This document shows positions 23,461 through 32,239 of a stretch of 64,000 bases of DNA, piece by piece. Location: positions 310,001-374,000 of the forward strand of contig OZ240681.1 in assembly GCA_965199165.1 (NCBI GenBank). Reading direction: 5' to 3'. The notes beneath the pieces are model-generated. The model had not been told where the DNA came from. It did no database searches and saw only the letters and a program-made list of their open reading frames with translations. The stretch is from LMUY01 sp965199165. Lineage in GTDB: Bacteria; Pseudomonadota; Alphaproteobacteria; Acetobacterales; Acetobacteraceae. A program made the translations under genes and the position numbers. How positions within the stretch are numbered: the stretch's first letter is position 1; each line of letters opens with the position of its first letter.

Positions 23461-24021
23461 CTATTCGGCCGCAGCCGGCAGGCCGTCGCCGCCCCGGTCC
23501 ATGATGCCGTGCGCGTCGGGCGTGAACTCCGCCTGCGGCCCGTCGCCGGCGATGACGAACAGGATGAGATGTTCGGTGTCCGGCTCCCCTTCCGTTACGT
23601 TCATGAAGCGCCGGGCAACGCCGGGCGGGAAGGAGACGACGTCGCAGGGACCGACATCGATGAACTGGTAGTCCGCGCCTTCGTTCCAGGCACAGCGCCA
23701 ATGGCCGGTGATCGGCATGAAGGTTTCGTTGGTGTCGTGGTTGTGCATCAACGGTCCGCGGCCCGGCTTGCAGCGCGCGAAGCCGAGGTTGAACCCTTCC
23801 GAGATCGGGATGGCGGAAAGGCGTGCGGCTTCGGCACCGACCGGGGAGACGATTTGCCCCTCCTCCTCCGGCGGCTGAAACCCGATTACGTTGATCAGCT
23901 CGCGCTCGCATTCGGGGAGGTCGCTGTCCGGCAAGCCGCCCCTCGAGCCCTTGAGGTCTTTGAAAAACGCGACTCGCTTCATCATCTCGTCGCGGGTCCA
24001 GGTGCGCATCTCGGGTATCAT
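23461..24021 (-). CDS. cupin-domain protein
   Basis: The 186-residue protein has a single cupin with motif 1 GRGPLMHNHDTNETFMPITG (two His and a Glu as metal ligands) and motif 2 around SFPPGVARRFMNV. Such small cupins are often ring-cleavage or aldose-type dioxygenases, or sensors. ATG 24021 begins the conserved MIPEMRTWTRDE leader. It heads the five-gene minus-strand operon and is divergent from a LysR gene 419 bases away. Confidence 0.82.
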   Translation of the reverse strand: MIPEMRTWTRDEMMKRVAFFKDLKGSRGGLPDSDLPECERELINVIGFQPPEEEGQIVSPVGAEAARLSAIPISEGFNLGFARCKPGRGPLMHNHDTNETFMPITGHWRCAWNEGADYQFIDVGPCDVVSFPPGVARRFMNVTEGEPDTEHLILFVIAGDGPQAEFTPDAHGIMDRGGDGLPAAAE

Positions 24022-24203
24022 CGCTGTCTTCTCCTGCCTTAGCGGGTGAACTACGGAAAAGGAGATCGCCCCTCGCTTGGGGCGCGACCGGCACCTGGCG
24101 GTGCGACCGCCCCGGGGTCGTTGGCGTCCTCCGCCGGGCGATGTCATCCTCGCCTGGAGCCACGATGGCCGACGATGGCTCCGAAGGCTATCTCGGCTTA
24201 GTT

Positions 24204-24223
24204 ATGGCGGCGATAAGCGCCAT
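24204..24223. promoter_or_regulatory. 20-bp palindrome in the operon/LysR divergent region
   Basis: ATGGCG (24204-24209), an 8-base centre GCGATAAG and CGCCAT (24218-24223) form a perfect dyad. It is midway in the 419-base region between the cupin operon and the LysR gene, which otherwise contains no convincing coding sequence. A LysR-type site is the natural reading. Confidence 0.45.
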
Positions 24224-24440
24224 GTATCCCCAGCCACCTCAAGCCGTTCTGCTGGTCGAGGCCTGGAACATTCATGCCGCTTTCCCCGGGCGCATGTCCC
24301 GCCTTTCGCGTTCTCGTGAGTCCGGCAGTCCTCGTCCCACGCGCGGTCGGGATGCGTCCGTGATGCTGGGACGCACGCGGCCCCGGTTCGCGCGTCCGGG
24401 TTGCCCGCGCCGTCATCCAGTTATGCTAACCATCGATCCC

Positions 24441-25352
24441 ATGGATTACCGGGGCCTTGACCTGAACCTGCTCGTGTCGCTAGAAGTGCTCCTGACGGAG
24501 CGCCACGTCACGCGCTCCGCCGAGAAGCTCGGCATCACGCAGCCGGCAATGAGCGCATGCCTTGCCCGGCTCCGCACCCTGTTCAGCGACCAATTGCTGG
24601 TCCGCAGCCCGCACGGGCTGGCGCGGACGCCGCGGGCCGAGCTGCTGCTGGGGCAGGTTGGCCAACTCATGGCGATCGTCGAACGGATCACGTCGCTTCC
24701 GGTCGAGTTCGATCCACGGACGAGCCGGCGCACGTTCACGCTCATCGGCACGGATTTCGTGGAGTTCCTCCTTTTGCCGCCGCTGATGGCGGCGTTGGCG
24801 CAGGACGCCCCCCTGATCGAGGTCGTGTTCAAGGGGCCTGACCCCAAGAGCATCGAGACGGCGATGGCATCCGGAACGCTTGACCTAGCGATCGGCTATC
24901 TTCCGGACGCGCCGGACGGGCTGATCAAGACGACGTTGTTCCGAGAACGTTTTGTTTGCATCGCGCGCCGGGGCCACCCCTCGCTGGCCCGCGGCGATCT
25001 TTCGCTTGATTGCTACGTCGAGATGCAGCACGTGCAGGCGCTGGTGCGGGACGGGACAATGTACGCCGCCGCGATCGACGAGGCATTGGCCGCCCACGGG
25101 CTTGTCCGGAAAGTGTCGCTTTGGCAGCCGAGCTTCCTCGCGGTCGCGTCCGTGGTCGCGCGCACCGACCTGGTCGCCACGGTTCCGGAGCGCGTGGCGA
25201 CCCATGCCGCTGGGCACTTGCCTCTCGAGCTGCACGACGTGCCGCTCCCGCTGCTGTCCCCTGAGTTCGCGTTGTACTGGCACCAGCGAAACCGCGACGA
25301 CTCGGGACACCGCTGGCTGCGGGACAGGATCGCAGGCCTGCTGCGGCCCTGA
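24441..25352 (+). CDS. LysR-family transcriptional regulator (NodD/LinR-like)
   Basis: The 303-residue protein starts MDYRGLDLNLLVSLEVLLTE, the leader of the NodD/LeuO/SyrM subgroup. The winged helix continues VTRSAEKLGITQPAMSACLARLRT. The effector domain has RTFTLIGTDFVEFLLLPPL and LDLAIGYLPDAPDGL. An ATG six codons upstream (24423) is an alternative start. Its position divergent to the cupin operon and next to the transporter suggests it controls the whole module in response to its substrate. Confidence 0.86.
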   Translation: MDYRGLDLNLLVSLEVLLTERHVTRSAEKLGITQPAMSACLARLRTLFSDQLLVRSPHGLARTPRAELLLGQVGQLMAIVERITSLPVEFDPRTSRRTFTLIGTDFVEFLLLPPLMAALAQDAPLIEVVFKGPDPKSIETAMASGTLDLAIGYLPDAPDGLIKTTLFRERFVCIARRGHPSLARGDLSLDCYVEMQHVQALVRDGTMYAAAIDEALAAHGLVRKVSLWQPSFLAVASVVARTDLVATVPERVATHAAGHLPLELHDVPLPLLSPEFALYWHQRNRDDSGHRWLRDRIAGLLRP

Positions 25353-25365
25353 ACCCGTCAGCCGA

Positions 25366-26730
25366 TCACGGCTGAACCGGCCGCAGCAGGACTGCATCGC
25401 CCGGCGGGGCCGCCGCGAGCCGGCGTCCGCTTCCGGCGTCGAGGCCGACCAGGGGGAAGCAGTAGATCAGCACGACGTTGAGCGCGGTCACGGCAAAGAT
25501 GGCATACAGCCCGGCTGCCGGCGAACCGAAGGCCTGCTCGGCCCAGACCCGCAGGTTCGGCGCCACGAAGCCGCCCAACGCGCCGAGCGAGGTGATGATG
25601 CCGAGCCCGGCCGCCGCCTCGCGCCCGCCAAGGCAGGCCGTCGGGAAGGCAAAGTAGATCGGTTGGAGGGACACGATCCCCGCAGCGGCAAAGCACAGGC
25701 CGACGAAGCCGACCCAGGGCCCGAACACTCCGGCAGCAAGCAGGATCCCGCCGGCGCCGACCGCGATGCACGCCGTCGCGGTCAGCCTCCGCTCCCCACG
25801 ACGGTCAGACCACCGCGGGACCGTCGCGCAGGCAATTAGTGCGCACGCCCAGGGCACGGCGCTCATGCTGCCGACTGCGAAGCCGATGCCACGACCCATG
25901 ATTTGCGAGACCTGCGCCGGCAAGTAGAACAGCACGCCGTAAAGGCCGACCTGGCTGATGAAGAAGACCAGCGAGCAATACAGCACCTTCGGGTCGGTCA
26001 GCACCGCCACCAGGCCCCGTGCCGGGCCGTGGGCCGGCCCGTGCCCTTTCGCGTCCTCCTCCCGCGCCAGCTCTGCTTCCAGCGCGCGGCGCTGCAGCAC
26101 GGTGAGCCAGGCGGCGTCCGCCGGCCGGTCGGTCAGCCACCAGTAGGCCACGACACCGACCATGCTGGCGAGCAGGCCCTCCACCAGGAACAGCCACTGC
26201 CAGCCGTGCAGCCCTCCCACGCCTTCCAAGTCCAGCAACGCGCCCGATATCGGGCCGCCCAGCACGAACGACAGGCACAGGCCGAAGTAGAACATGCCGA
26301 GCGCCTGGGCGCGAACCCGGGCGGGGAACCAAAACGTGAAATAAAGCGCCACGCCCGGGAAGAACCCGGCTTCCGCCACGCCCAGCAGGAAGCGGAGGCC
26401 GTAGAACACCTCAGTGTTGCGCACGAACACCATCGCCGCGCTGACCAAGCCCCAGGTGACCATGATGCGCGACATCCATCGCCGGGCGCCGATGCGGTAC
26501 ATGCTCAGGTTGCTCGGGGTCTCGAAAAGCGCGTAGCCGATGAAGAACAGGCCAAGGCCCAACGCGAAAGCGGCGTCGCTGATCCCGATGTCGCGCTGCA
26601 CTCCCTGCTTGGCAAAGCCGACATTGACCCGGTCCAGGAAAGACAGCACGAACATGAGCGTGGTGAAGGGCACGATGCGACGGATCGCCTTGGCCGTCGC
26701 GCCACGCAGGATCTCTTGCTCGTCTTGCAT
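25366..26730 (-). CDS. MFS transporter, anion:cation symporter (ACS) family
   Basis: The 454-residue protein has 12 predicted membrane helices and the ACS motifs LSFLDRVNVGFAK (helix 1) and LLGVAEAGFFPGVALYFTFW (helix 4-5). These match phthalate, tartrate and hydroxy-acid permeases. It should import an organic anion by proton symport at the inner membrane. It converges on the LysR gene and diverges from the decarboxylase-like gene, with a palindrome upstream. Confidence 0.86.
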   Translation of the reverse strand: MQDEQEILRGATAKAIRRIVPFTTLMFVLSFLDRVNVGFAKQGVQRDIGISDAAFALGLGLFFIGYALFETPSNLSMYRIGARRWMSRIMVTWGLVSAAMVFVRNTEVFYGLRFLLGVAEAGFFPGVALYFTFWFPARVRAQALGMFYFGLCLSFVLGGPISGALLDLEGVGGLHGWQWLFLVEGLLASMVGVVAYWWLTDRPADAAWLTVLQRRALEAELAREEDAKGHGPAHGPARGLVAVLTDPKVLYCSLVFFISQVGLYGVLFYLPAQVSQIMGRGIGFAVGSMSAVPWACALIACATVPRWSDRRGERRLTATACIAVGAGGILLAAGVFGPWVGFVGLCFAAAGIVSLQPIYFAFPTACLGGREAAAGLGIITSLGALGGFVAPNLRVWAEQAFGSPAAGLYAIFAVTALNVVLIYCFPLVGLDAGSGRRLAAAPPGDAVLLRPVQP

Positions 26731-26829
26731 GCTCTCTCCCCCTCCCGCTCGTCGCGGCGCGCCCGTTCGTCGGGCTTAGCCGCATGGTCCGGGCAGTTGC
26801 GGGACAAAGGCCATAGAGCCATGCGAATG

Positions 26830-26847
26830 ACTGCCATAAACGGCAGT
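26830..26847. promoter_or_regulatory. 18-bp palindrome between MFS and CMD genes
   Basis: ACTGCC (26830-26835), ATAAAC and GGCAGT (26842-26847) form a perfect dyad in the divergent region. The half site GGCAGT also recurs at 26792-26797. It may be an operator serving both the transporter and the decarboxylase-hydrolase pair. Confidence 0.45.
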
Positions 26848-26922
26848 GATTTGCCCCGCCGCGGGGCCGTTCCGATGTAGCTGCTGCCTGGCGGGATGCT
26901 GAGCGAGTTTGGAGAGATCTGG

Positions 26923-27453
26923 ATGTCACGAGTGCCGTTAGTCCGCCCCGAGGACATGACGCCGGAGCAGCGGGCGCAGTACGACCGGTTCCCGTCCAAC
27001 CTGACACGCGGCCTGCTGCTCGCGGAGCAGCGGCTGGCCGGCGCGCTGCCGGCGGTGGCGAATGCGCTGCGCACGTCGGGCCTTGACCCGAAGCTGCGTG
27101 AAGGCGTCATCCTGCGCGTCGCAGCACTCAGCGACAGCCCGTTCGAGCGCATGCAGCACTTGGGCGAAGCCCGCAAGGCCGGCTGGACGGAGGCGGAGAT
27201 CGCCGCGATCGAGGCCGGCGACCGATCCGGCGCCCTCCGTGCGTTTACGCCCATCCTGGCCTTCGTCGATGAATGCGTGGCCGATGTCCGCGTTTCGGAC
27301 GCGACGTTCGCCGCCGTTGCCGCCGCGCTGTCGCCGCGGGAGATCGCGACCGTCCTGATCTTGGTCGGTCACTACATGTCGGTGGCCCGCTTCATCGCCA
27401 ACCTCGGGATCGAACTCGACCCGGCGCCCAGCGCCTGGGACAAGGAGCACTGA
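26923..27453 (+). CDS. carboxymuconolactone decarboxylase/AhpD-like protein
   Basis: The 176-residue helical protein follows the CMD layout: RLAGALPAVANALRTSGLDPKLRE, VILRVAALSDSPFERMQHLGEA and a C-terminal LILVGHYMSVARFIANLG. The AhpD CxxC pair is absent (the helix reads DSPFERM), so it is closer to the decarboxylase or unknown-function branch than to alkyl-hydroperoxidases. GGAGAG precedes ATG 26923. Its stop overlaps the start of the lactonase-like gene as TGATG. The pairing recalls pcaC and pcaD of beta-ketoadipate metabolism, but at this distance the substrate is uncertain. Confidence 0.82.
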   Translation: MSRVPLVRPEDMTPEQRAQYDRFPSNLTRGLLLAEQRLAGALPAVANALRTSGLDPKLREGVILRVAALSDSPFERMQHLGEARKAGWTEAEIAAIEAGDRSGALRAFTPILAFVDECVADVRVSDATFAAVAAALSPREIATVLILVGHYMSVARFIANLGIELDPAPSAWDKEH

Positions 27454-28247
27454 TGTCCGCCCTGCAAGCCACCCCGACGTTTTCCGTCAACCTCGTCCGC
27501 ACCGGACCCCGCGGCCGCGCACCCGTCGTCCTCGTGCATCCGGTCGGCCTCGACCTGACTTATTGGGGCGCACAGATCGAGGCGCTGCGCGAGTACCACG
27601 ACGTGGTCGCATTCGACCTGCCGGGCCATGGAGCGAGCCCCGGCAGCCCGGCGGACTGGACGCTCGACCAGGCTGCGGAGGTTCTGGCGCGGGTGGTCCG
27701 CTCCACCGGCGACGAGGGCGCTCACCTCGTCGGGCTTTCGGTGGGCGGCATGATCTCTCAGGCGCTCGCGCTTGCGCAGCCCGCCCTGGTCCGCTCGCTC
27801 ACCCTGATCGACACGGCCGCGGCGTTCGCCGACGAGGGCCGGGCGGGCATGCGCGCCCGGGCCCATATGGCGCGGGAGGGCGGCATGCGAGCCGTGCTGC
27901 CCTCCACCCTCCAGCGCTGGTTCACGCCTGAGACGGTTGCGCGCCGCCCGGACCTGATCGACCGCGTCACGAAAACGCTGCTGGCGGACGACCCGCTGGT
28001 CCATGCGGCCATGTGGGACATGATCTCGGCCCTCGACCTGGTGGCGCAGTTGCACCGCGTGTCCTGCCCGACGCTGATCCTGGTCGGCGAGCACGACCCG
28101 AGCTCGCCTCCGGCGGCGGCGCGGGTGCTGCAGGAGAATATCGTGGGCGCGCGGATGCACGTGATCCCCGACGCGTCGCACATGGCGCCGCTGGAAAAGC
28201 CGGACGTGATCAACGGCCATCTCAGGGAATTCCTCCACGGCCCGTAG
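27453..28247 (+). CDS. alpha/beta hydrolase (3-oxoadipate enol-lactonase-like)
   Basis: The 264-residue protein has PVVLVHPVGLDLTYWG (oxyanion region), VAFDLPGHGASPG, the nucleophile elbow LVGLSVGGMISQALAL, the acid region LILVGEHDPSSP and the histidine in IPDASHMAPLEKP. This is the PcaD-type layout. The coupled upstream CMD-like gene supports a lactone-hydrolysing step, but pcaD-like hydrolases are diverse. Confidence 0.85.
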   Translation: MSALQATPTFSVNLVRTGPRGRAPVVLVHPVGLDLTYWGAQIEALREYHDVVAFDLPGHGASPGSPADWTLDQAAEVLARVVRSTGDEGAHLVGLSVGGMISQALALAQPALVRSLTLIDTAAAFADEGRAGMRARAHMAREGGMRAVLPSTLQRWFTPETVARRPDLIDRVTKTLLADDPLVHAAMWDMISALDLVAQLHRVSCPTLILVGEHDPSSPPAAARVLQENIVGARMHVIPDASHMAPLEKPDVINGHLREFLHGP

Positions 28248-28317
28248 TCCGCCGCCAGAGATCGTCCATGGCATATGTCTTGCTAACCGAACAGCGACCC
28301 TTCAGCGGAACTTCCCG

Positions 28318-29148
28318 ATGCACCTGACGCGCCGCACTGCCGCCGCGCTCCTGTTCGCCCTTTCCACCGGCCCGGCGTGGTCGCAGGCCTGCGCGCCGAA
28401 GGTTCCGGCGGGCAGCCTGGTCGAACCGGGCACGCTGCAGCTTTCCATCAACCCGACGCTGCCGCCCCAGCAGTTCGTCGACGAGAAGGGCGAGCTCCAG
28501 GGTTTGAATGTCGAGCTGGCGCGCGAGCTGGGCAAGCACATGTGCCTGACGACCGCGTTCGTCCGGATGGACTTCCCCGCCATGGTGCCCGCGCTGAAGG
28601 CCGGGCGGTTCGACGGCATCGACACCGGCATGTTCTGGACCGACGAGCGGTCGAAGCTGATGTACATGGTGCCCTATGCCCAGCAGGCGATCGGCGTGTT
28701 CGGCATGGCGTCATCCAACCTGAAGCTGACGGGCTTCGACGACATGGCCGGGCGGACCGCGGGGATCGAGATCGGCACCTACCAGGAGCGGAAGGCCAAG
28801 GAAGCCAATGAGGACATGGTCAAGCGCGGGCTGAAGCCCGTGACGCTGCTGACCTTCACGACCGCGACGGACGCCACCGCGGCCTTGCGCGCCGGCCAGG
28901 TGGAAACGGTGATCATCGTGGAAGACGCCGCCCGCGCCATCAGCAAGCAGCGCGGCATGGCGCTGCTGCTGACGGGCTATGGCGGCACCGACATCACCTT
29001 CGGCTTCCGCGACAAGGCCGTGGCGGAAGCCGCGGCGCAGGGCTTCACCGCCATCCGCGCGGAGGGAACCTACGACGCCCTGTTCGACAAGTTCGGCATG
29101 GCCAAGCTGCCCGGGCCGTTCGCCATCCGCGGCCCGGGACCGCAGTGA
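28318..29148 (+). CDS. ABC transporter substrate-binding protein (polar amino-acid type)
   Basis: The 276-residue protein has a signal peptide (residues 1-22, ending AWSQA) and the SBP family 3 fold: LQLSINPTLPPQQFVDEKGELQ, LNVELARELGKHM, FDGIDTGMFWTDERSK and the second lobe GIEIGTYQERK. The arginine expected to bind the amino-acid carboxylate is not obvious. It is followed 14 bases later by a permease; no ATPase gene adjoins this pair, so it may share the one at 37703-38506. Residue FDGIDTGMF differs from canonical (FD)-L-I-x-(S/A)-x-M, suggesting a non-standard ligand. Confidence 0.85.
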   Translation: MHLTRRTAAALLFALSTGPAWSQACAPKVPAGSLVEPGTLQLSINPTLPPQQFVDEKGELQGLNVELARELGKHMCLTTAFVRMDFPAMVPALKAGRFDGIDTGMFWTDERSKLMYMVPYAQQAIGVFGMASSNLKLTGFDDMAGRTAGIEIGTYQERKAKEANEDMVKRGLKPVTLLTFTTATDATAALRAGQVETVIIVEDAARAISKQRGMALLLTGYGGTDITFGFRDKAVAEAAAQGFTAIRAEGTYDALFDKFGMAKLPGPFAIRGPGPQ

Positions 29149-29162
29149 CAAACCCCGGCTGA

Positions 29163-29861
29163 ATGTTCGACGTCCGGGCGTTCGTCGGCTATTTCGACAA
29201 CGCCTTCCTGCTGCGCGGCGTGCTCGTGACGGTGGGGCTGACGGTATCGTCCATGCTGGGCGGCCTACTGGTCGGCCTGCTGCTCGCCTGGATGCGGAGC
29301 GGCGGCGCGGTGCTGCGCCGGGTCGCCGGCCTCTATGTCTGGATCTTCCGCGGCACGCCCCTGCTGGTGCAGCTGGTCATCATCTTCACCGGCCTGCCGC
29401 AGCTCGGCATCAAGTTCGGCGTGGTGCTGTCGGCGCTCGTCGCCCTCATTCTCAACGAAGGCGCCTACCTGAGCGAGATCATCCGCGCCGGCTTTTCCGG
29501 CGTGGTGCCGGGCCAGCGGGATGCCGCGCGCGCCCTGGGGCTGAACGGTTGGAAGACCGTGTGGCTGGTCACCCTGCCGCAGGCCTTCCGCATCATCATC
29601 CCGCCGCTTGGCAACAGCGTGAATGGGCTGCTGAAGGCCACCAGCATCACCTCCGTCATCTCGATGGAGGAGCTGATGCGGCGCAGCCAGATGCTGATGC
29701 AGATCCGCTTCGACGTGCTGGAGGTGTATTGCGTGGCGGCCGTGTTCTACCTGGCGCTGACCACCTTGTGGGATTTCGCGCAGCGGGCCCTGGAGCGCCA
29801 CTTCGGCCGCGGCTACGCGCCTGCCCCGCTCCCGCGCACCGTGGAGGCGGCGCGGGCATGA
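29163..29861 (+). CDS. ABC transporter permease (polar amino-acid type)
   Basis: The 232-residue membrane protein has about five helices and the HisM-type permease signature VVPGQRDAARALGLNGW (EAA-like loop), followed by LPQAFRIIIPPLGNSVNGLLKATSI. It should form the membrane channel for the substrate bound by the protein upstream. Because only one permease is present, it would act as a homodimer. Confidence 0.88.
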   Translation: MFDVRAFVGYFDNAFLLRGVLVTVGLTVSSMLGGLLVGLLLAWMRSGGAVLRRVAGLYVWIFRGTPLLVQLVIIFTGLPQLGIKFGVVLSALVALILNEGAYLSEIIRAGFSGVVPGQRDAARALGLNGWKTVWLVTLPQAFRIIIPPLGNSVNGLLKATSITSVISMEELMRRSQMLMQIRFDVLEVYCVAAVFYLALTTLWDFAQRALERHFGRGYAPAPLPRTVEAARA

Positions 29862-29863
29862 AG

Positions 29864-29879
29864 CCTGCCCCTAGGCAGG
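29864..29879. terminator. hairpin between convergent genes
   Basis: CCTGCC (29864-29869), loop CCTA and GGCAGG (29874-29879) form a perfect short stem in the 30-base gap between the permease and the convergent dehydrogenase gene. It has no T tract, so termination would be weak or bidirectional. Confidence 0.45.
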
Positions 29880-29891
29880 GGGTGACGCGCT

Positions 29892-32192
29892 TCAAAGGGC
29901 GAACGCCGCGGGAAGCGTGCCGCGCCCGAGCATCGCGTCGGCCAGCATCCGCCCGATGACGGGCCCCAGCGTGTAGCCGTTGCCGCTGACGGCGTGCCAC
30001 AATCCCGGCATCCCCGCCGTCGCGCTGATGACCGGCGCCCGGGGCAAATGCGGCGCCAGCCCGGTCCAGGCCCGGGTGACGCGCACCTCGCGCAGGCCAG
30101 GCAGGGCGCGGGCCGCCAGGGCCAGGTTGCCTTGCAGGCTCGACCGCGTCACGTGGGTGGCGCCGGCCGGGTCGATCGTGCCGGGCCAGCCGCCGCCGAT
30201 CAGCAGGTGGCCGCCTTCGCCCTGCTTCAGCGACAGGTGCCGGCCGGTCCAGGCGACCAGCTGGCGTAGCATCGGTGGAGCCGGCTCGGTCGCGATCACC
30301 TGCTGGATCAACGCGAGCATCGGCACCGTCACGCCGGCAAGCGCCCCAACGCGGCCCGCCTGCGCCCCGGCTGCGTTCACCACCTGGCCGGCCCGCAGCA
30401 CGCCGGCTGCGGTTGTCACGCGCCACGCCGCACCGTCCGGCGCCAGGCCGGTCACGTCCAGGCCCGGCACGATCCGCACCCCCGCGCGCCGGGCAAGCAG
30501 CAAAAGGGCGGCCGTGCCCCGCAATGGGTCACCCTGCCCCTCCAGCGGGCAGAACGCGGCCCCTGCGAAACTCCGGTCCAGCCCGGGCGCGAGCCGGGCG
30601 AGGTCGGCCGGGCCGATCACCTCCGACGGGATGGACCGGCTGCGCTCGAACGCCGCCTTGGACCGGAGCAGGTCCAGTTGGGCCTCGTTCTCCGCCAGCA
30701 CGAGGCCGCCCTCGATGCGCAGCCCCAAGCCCTCGTTGGCGTCGCGGGCCACCTCCTGCCACAACGCGACGCTGGCCGGGCCCAGCGGCAGAGCGTCCGC
30801 CATCGGGCCGCCGCTGCCGGCGGCGTAGACGTATGGTACCAGTTGGACGTGGAGGCTGCCGGCATTGGCGCTGCTGGCGGCCAGCCCGGGCTCACCCCGG
30901 TCGGCCAGCAGCACGTCGCGCCCCTCGCGGGCCAGGAACAGGGCGCAGGCCAGCCCGACGATGCCGCCGCCGACGACCAGGATGTCGGCATCGCCCGGCA
31001 AGCCGGCCGCTGCCGTCGTGAGCCAGCGGGTCGGGGGCGGCAGCGCCACGGCCGCGTCCGCCGGCTCCGGAGCATCGGCCAGGATGGCGGCGGCCGGGAC
31101 GGGCCGAAGCGGATTGCGGGGGGCGGCGAAATCGGCCTCCGTCGCTGCCCCGGTCAGCCGGGCGATGGCGGCGGCACAGGAGCGGCCGCGGCACTGCCCC
31201 ATCCCGGCCCGCGTAGCCCGCTTCACCCAGGCCAGCGAGGAGGCACCCGCCTGCCGGATCTGCCCGGCGGTGACTGCCTCGCAAGGGCAGACCACCGTCG
31301 TGTCAGGCAGGTCCGCCAGGCTCGGCGGCGGCATCGGCGGCGTGGGGCGCGGCCACGGGGCCACGCGCCGCGCCGTGCGAAGACCCAGGCTGCCGGCTGC
31401 CGCCCGGCCGGCCAGCGTGCCGCCCGCATTGCCGCCTGCCGCCACGAACAGCGCCGGCACGCTCGTCCCGCCGGCCGCATCGGCGACGACCGCCAGACGC
31501 CCGTCGACCACCTCGTGCACGGCGCCAAGCGCCCGGGCGATGCCGGTTTCCTGCTCCTCCCCCCAATGGAGGACGCAAGTGGCGGCATCGATGCGCCGCA
31601 CTCCCGCGGCATCGGCCATCACCAGGCCGGCAACCCGGCGATCCCCCTCCACCCGGACGATCCGGGCGCCCGTCCAGACCGGAACTCCCTTGCGCCGCAG
31701 AAAGCCGGGCGCGGGCTCCGCGGAGGCGAGTGCCACGCCCGCCACCGGCACGCGGCACCGCACCAGGGCGGCCGCCACGTCGAACAGCCGGCCCCCGTCC
31801 CCGGCCAAGACGACGGGACCGGCGGGCCGCTGCCCGCGGCGCAACGCGTCCAGCACCTCGCCGGCCGCCATGCAGCCCGGCAACCTCCAGCCCGGCACGT
31901 GCACGGCTGAGTCGAACATGCCGGGCGACAGGACCACCCGACGCGGCCGCAGCGTGTAGCGGACGCCCGCGCCCGTCGCCGCGACCTCCGGCCCGGGGAA
32001 CACGCCCCACACCTCCGCCGACAGGACATGGACGCCGGACGCCGCGGCTCGGAAGCGGCGGCGACCGGGCAGCGTGCCCGCCAGCACCGTGGCCGCACCG
32101 GCCCGGGCCGCCGCCAGGGCCGCCGCCACCGCCGCATCCCCCACGCCCAACACCAGCACGTCCGGCGTGAGGATCGTTTCGGCCACCGCCAT
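29892..32192 (-). CDS. fused FAD/[2Fe-2S]/FAD dehydrogenase (opine/D-amino-acid dehydrogenase-like)
   Basis: The 766-residue protein joins two enzymes normally encoded separately. Residues 1-290 resemble the alpha subunit of opine or octopine oxidases and HcnB, but the dinucleotide loop is GVGDAA rather than GxGxxG. Residues 300-345 carry a BFD-like ferredoxin domain with cysteines 302, 304, 334 and 339 (VCPCE and GQCRGRSC). Residues 403-750 form a DAO/DadA-like domain with GGGIVGLACA at 408-417 and a final VSGNGYTLGPVIGRM. It should oxidise a D-amino or N-substituted amino acid and pass electrons through the cluster. The ATG at 32192 is chosen over an extension. It is divergent from the DapA-like gene. 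Confidence 0.85.
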   Translation of the reverse strand: MAVAETILTPDVLVLGVGDAAVAAALAAARAGAATVLAGTLPGRRRFRAAASGVHVLSAEVWGVFPGPEVAATGAGVRYTLRPRRVVLSPGMFDSAVHVPGWRLPGCMAAGEVLDALRRGQRPAGPVVLAGDGGRLFDVAAALVRCRVPVAGVALASAEPAPGFLRRKGVPVWTGARIVRVEGDRRVAGLVMADAAGVRRIDAATCVLHWGEEQETGIARALGAVHEVVDGRLAVVADAAGGTSVPALFVAAGGNAGGTLAGRAAAGSLGLRTARRVAPWPRPTPPMPPPSLADLPDTTVVCPCEAVTAGQIRQAGASSLAWVKRATRAGMGQCRGRSCAAAIARLTGAATEADFAAPRNPLRPVPAAAILADAPEPADAAVALPPPTRWLTTAAAGLPGDADILVVGGGIVGLACALFLAREGRDVLLADRGEPGLAASSANAGSLHVQLVPYVYAAGSGGPMADALPLGPASVALWQEVARDANEGLGLRIEGGLVLAENEAQLDLLRSKAAFERSRSIPSEVIGPADLARLAPGLDRSFAGAAFCPLEGQGDPLRGTAALLLLARRAGVRIVPGLDVTGLAPDGAAWRVTTAAGVLRAGQVVNAAGAQAGRVGALAGVTVPMLALIQQVIATEPAPPMLRQLVAWTGRHLSLKQGEGGHLLIGGGWPGTIDPAGATHVTRSSLQGNLALAARALPGLREVRVTRAWTGLAPHLPRAPVISATAGMPGLWHAVSGNGYTLGPVIGRMLADAMLGRGTLPAAFAL

Positions 32193-32239
32193 CAGCGGGG
32201 CACTTGCACGGACTGGACCCGTTGACGGTAGGATCGCCC

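Noticed and set aside
22189..24042. Long plus-strand open frame antisense to the cupin/hydrolase/SDR operon
   Set aside because: The minus strand carries three recognisable enzymes in tight operon order. The antisense frame has no motif.
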